Origin: Candidatus Rifleibacteriota bacterium
GTDB taxonomy: Bacteria > Vulcanimicrobiota > Xenobia > Xenobiales > Xenobiaceae
DNA length: 13,757 nt
Assembly: GCA_900772775.1 (NCBI GenBank)
Contig: CAAGRW010000121.1
Coordinates: 1 to 13,757 of the forward strand
Direction of reading: 5' to 3'
Shown in pieces: positions 13,417 to 13,757 of this stretch. Within the stretch, counting starts at the first letter, position 1, and the number at the start of each line of letters is the position of its first letter. The notes under the pieces were generated by a model. It was not told the origin of the DNA, searched no databases, and was given only the letters and a program-made list of their open reading frames with translations. A program made the translations under genes and the position numbers.

Positions 13417-13757
13417 ATGAAACGAATAGCCTTTGTCATAGGCTCTGTAATAATTGTCGGCATATTGGCCCTGTTGCTTATTCCTGATATGCGCAGAAGT
13501 CTCTTTGGTATCTCTATGCCTTTAAAACTTCAAGAAGGCAAGGCCGACGTGGTAAATGTCGTTTCCATGCTTTTAAATGGACGTGAAATAAGAGGATTAA
13601 GTGAAACTCCCAATTTAGAAATAGATGAGAGCGTTCAGCCTGACGTATACGATTTAGCTCTCAGTTTTATTGAAAAAACTGAGCGCGGTGGAGCTCAGCC
13701 TGTAGTCAATTATTTAGTAAAAGAAGCCAAATTGGCTCAAATCGGAGTTAATAAGCC
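13417..13757 (+). CDS. Start of a membrane-anchored protein of unknown function (3' truncated)
   Basis: An open frame from ATG 13417 runs off the window after 113 codons. The N-terminus is MKRIAFVIGSVIIVGILALLLIP, a single hydrophobic segment (about residues 4-23) followed by DMRRS, which reads as an uncleaved signal anchor or possibly a signal peptide. The rest seen so far is soluble: a stretch with KADVVNVVSMLLNG (about 44-57), then an acidic segment and likely helices (DLALSFIEKTERGG, NYLVKEAKLAQIGV). A GGAAG at 13405-13409 lies 7 bases before the start. It has no stop because of the window edge. I do not recognise the family; it is likely exposed outside the cytoplasmic membrane. Confidence 0.7.
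   Translation, partial: MKRIAFVIGSVIIVGILALLLIPDMRRSLFGISMPLKLQEGKADVVNVVSMLLNGREIRGLSETPNLEIDESVQPDVYDLALSFIEKTERGGAQPVVNYLVKEAKLAQIGVNK

Noticed and set aside
13299..13487. 62-codon plus-strand open frame
   Set aside because: It overlaps the better frame at 13417 that has a ribosome site and membrane anchor, and shows no family features.
1..13757. Mobile elements, CRISPR arrays, tRNA, rRNA and defence systems
   Set aside because: I found no transposase, integrase, spaced identical repeats of array length, cloverleaf or nuclease-type gene set.
1..13757. Recoding of TGA as a sense codon
   Set aside because: Conserved proteins are complete without internal TGA and use TGG for Trp, so a standard code explains the data despite missing TGA stops.

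Overview
The window shows 13 protein-coding genes of a bacterium with moderate, slightly AT-rich composition, compact operons and short gaps. It has no tRNA, rRNA, CRISPR array, insertion sequence or phage gene that I can see. A PilC-type inner-membrane protein, release factor 3, a C5-pathway HemL and secreted beta-rich proteins suggest a bacterium with type IV pili or type II secretion, probably diderm. A fused-operon FchA-FolD pair and a FolD of the 'YERxxxKR' type, familiar to me from anaerobic clostridia-like FolD proteins, hint at an anaerobic or fermentative life. I cannot name the phylum. All 13 visible stop codons are TAA (9) or TAG (4); none is TGA.

Layout. (1) 1-2431, plus strand: the 3' end of a gene with an Ig-like domain, then a cytosolic protein of unknown function that looks internally duplicated, then a secreted protein of unknown function. 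The gaps are only 46 and 20 bases, so this reads as one operon of unknown, envelope-related role. (2) 2460-4768, minus strand: hemL, a stem-loop, then a small coiled-coil protein overlapping rdgB (nucleotide-pool cleaning). (3) 5032-8942, plus strand: pilC (type IV pilus/type II secretion platform) with a hairpin before its start, a hairpin after it, then prfC followed 5 bases later by an AIM24-family protein. (4) 9035-13060, minus strand: an EamA-type transporter with an acidic tail, then a probable operon of a GT-B glycosyltransferase, fchA and folD. (5) 13417 to the end, plus strand: the start of a gene for a membrane-anchored protein that runs off the window.

How the genes work together. 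FchA and FolD act on the same methylene/methenyl/formyl-tetrahydrofolate steps and are neighbours for a clear reason. RdgB, HemL and PrfC are housekeeping genes placed by genome order rather than by a shared pathway. PilC lacks its usual PilB/PilT/pilin neighbours here, so the pilus system must be encoded elsewhere.

Most of the window is ordinary chromosomal core. The less ordinary parts are the unknown operon at the left edge with its duplicated protein, four evenly phased TCAACT repeats between the divergent genes at 13060 and 13417, altered signature residues in the glycosyltransferase, a changed active-site lid in HemL, and the absence of TGA stops. I did not find convincing evidence of a new multi-gene defence or mobile system.
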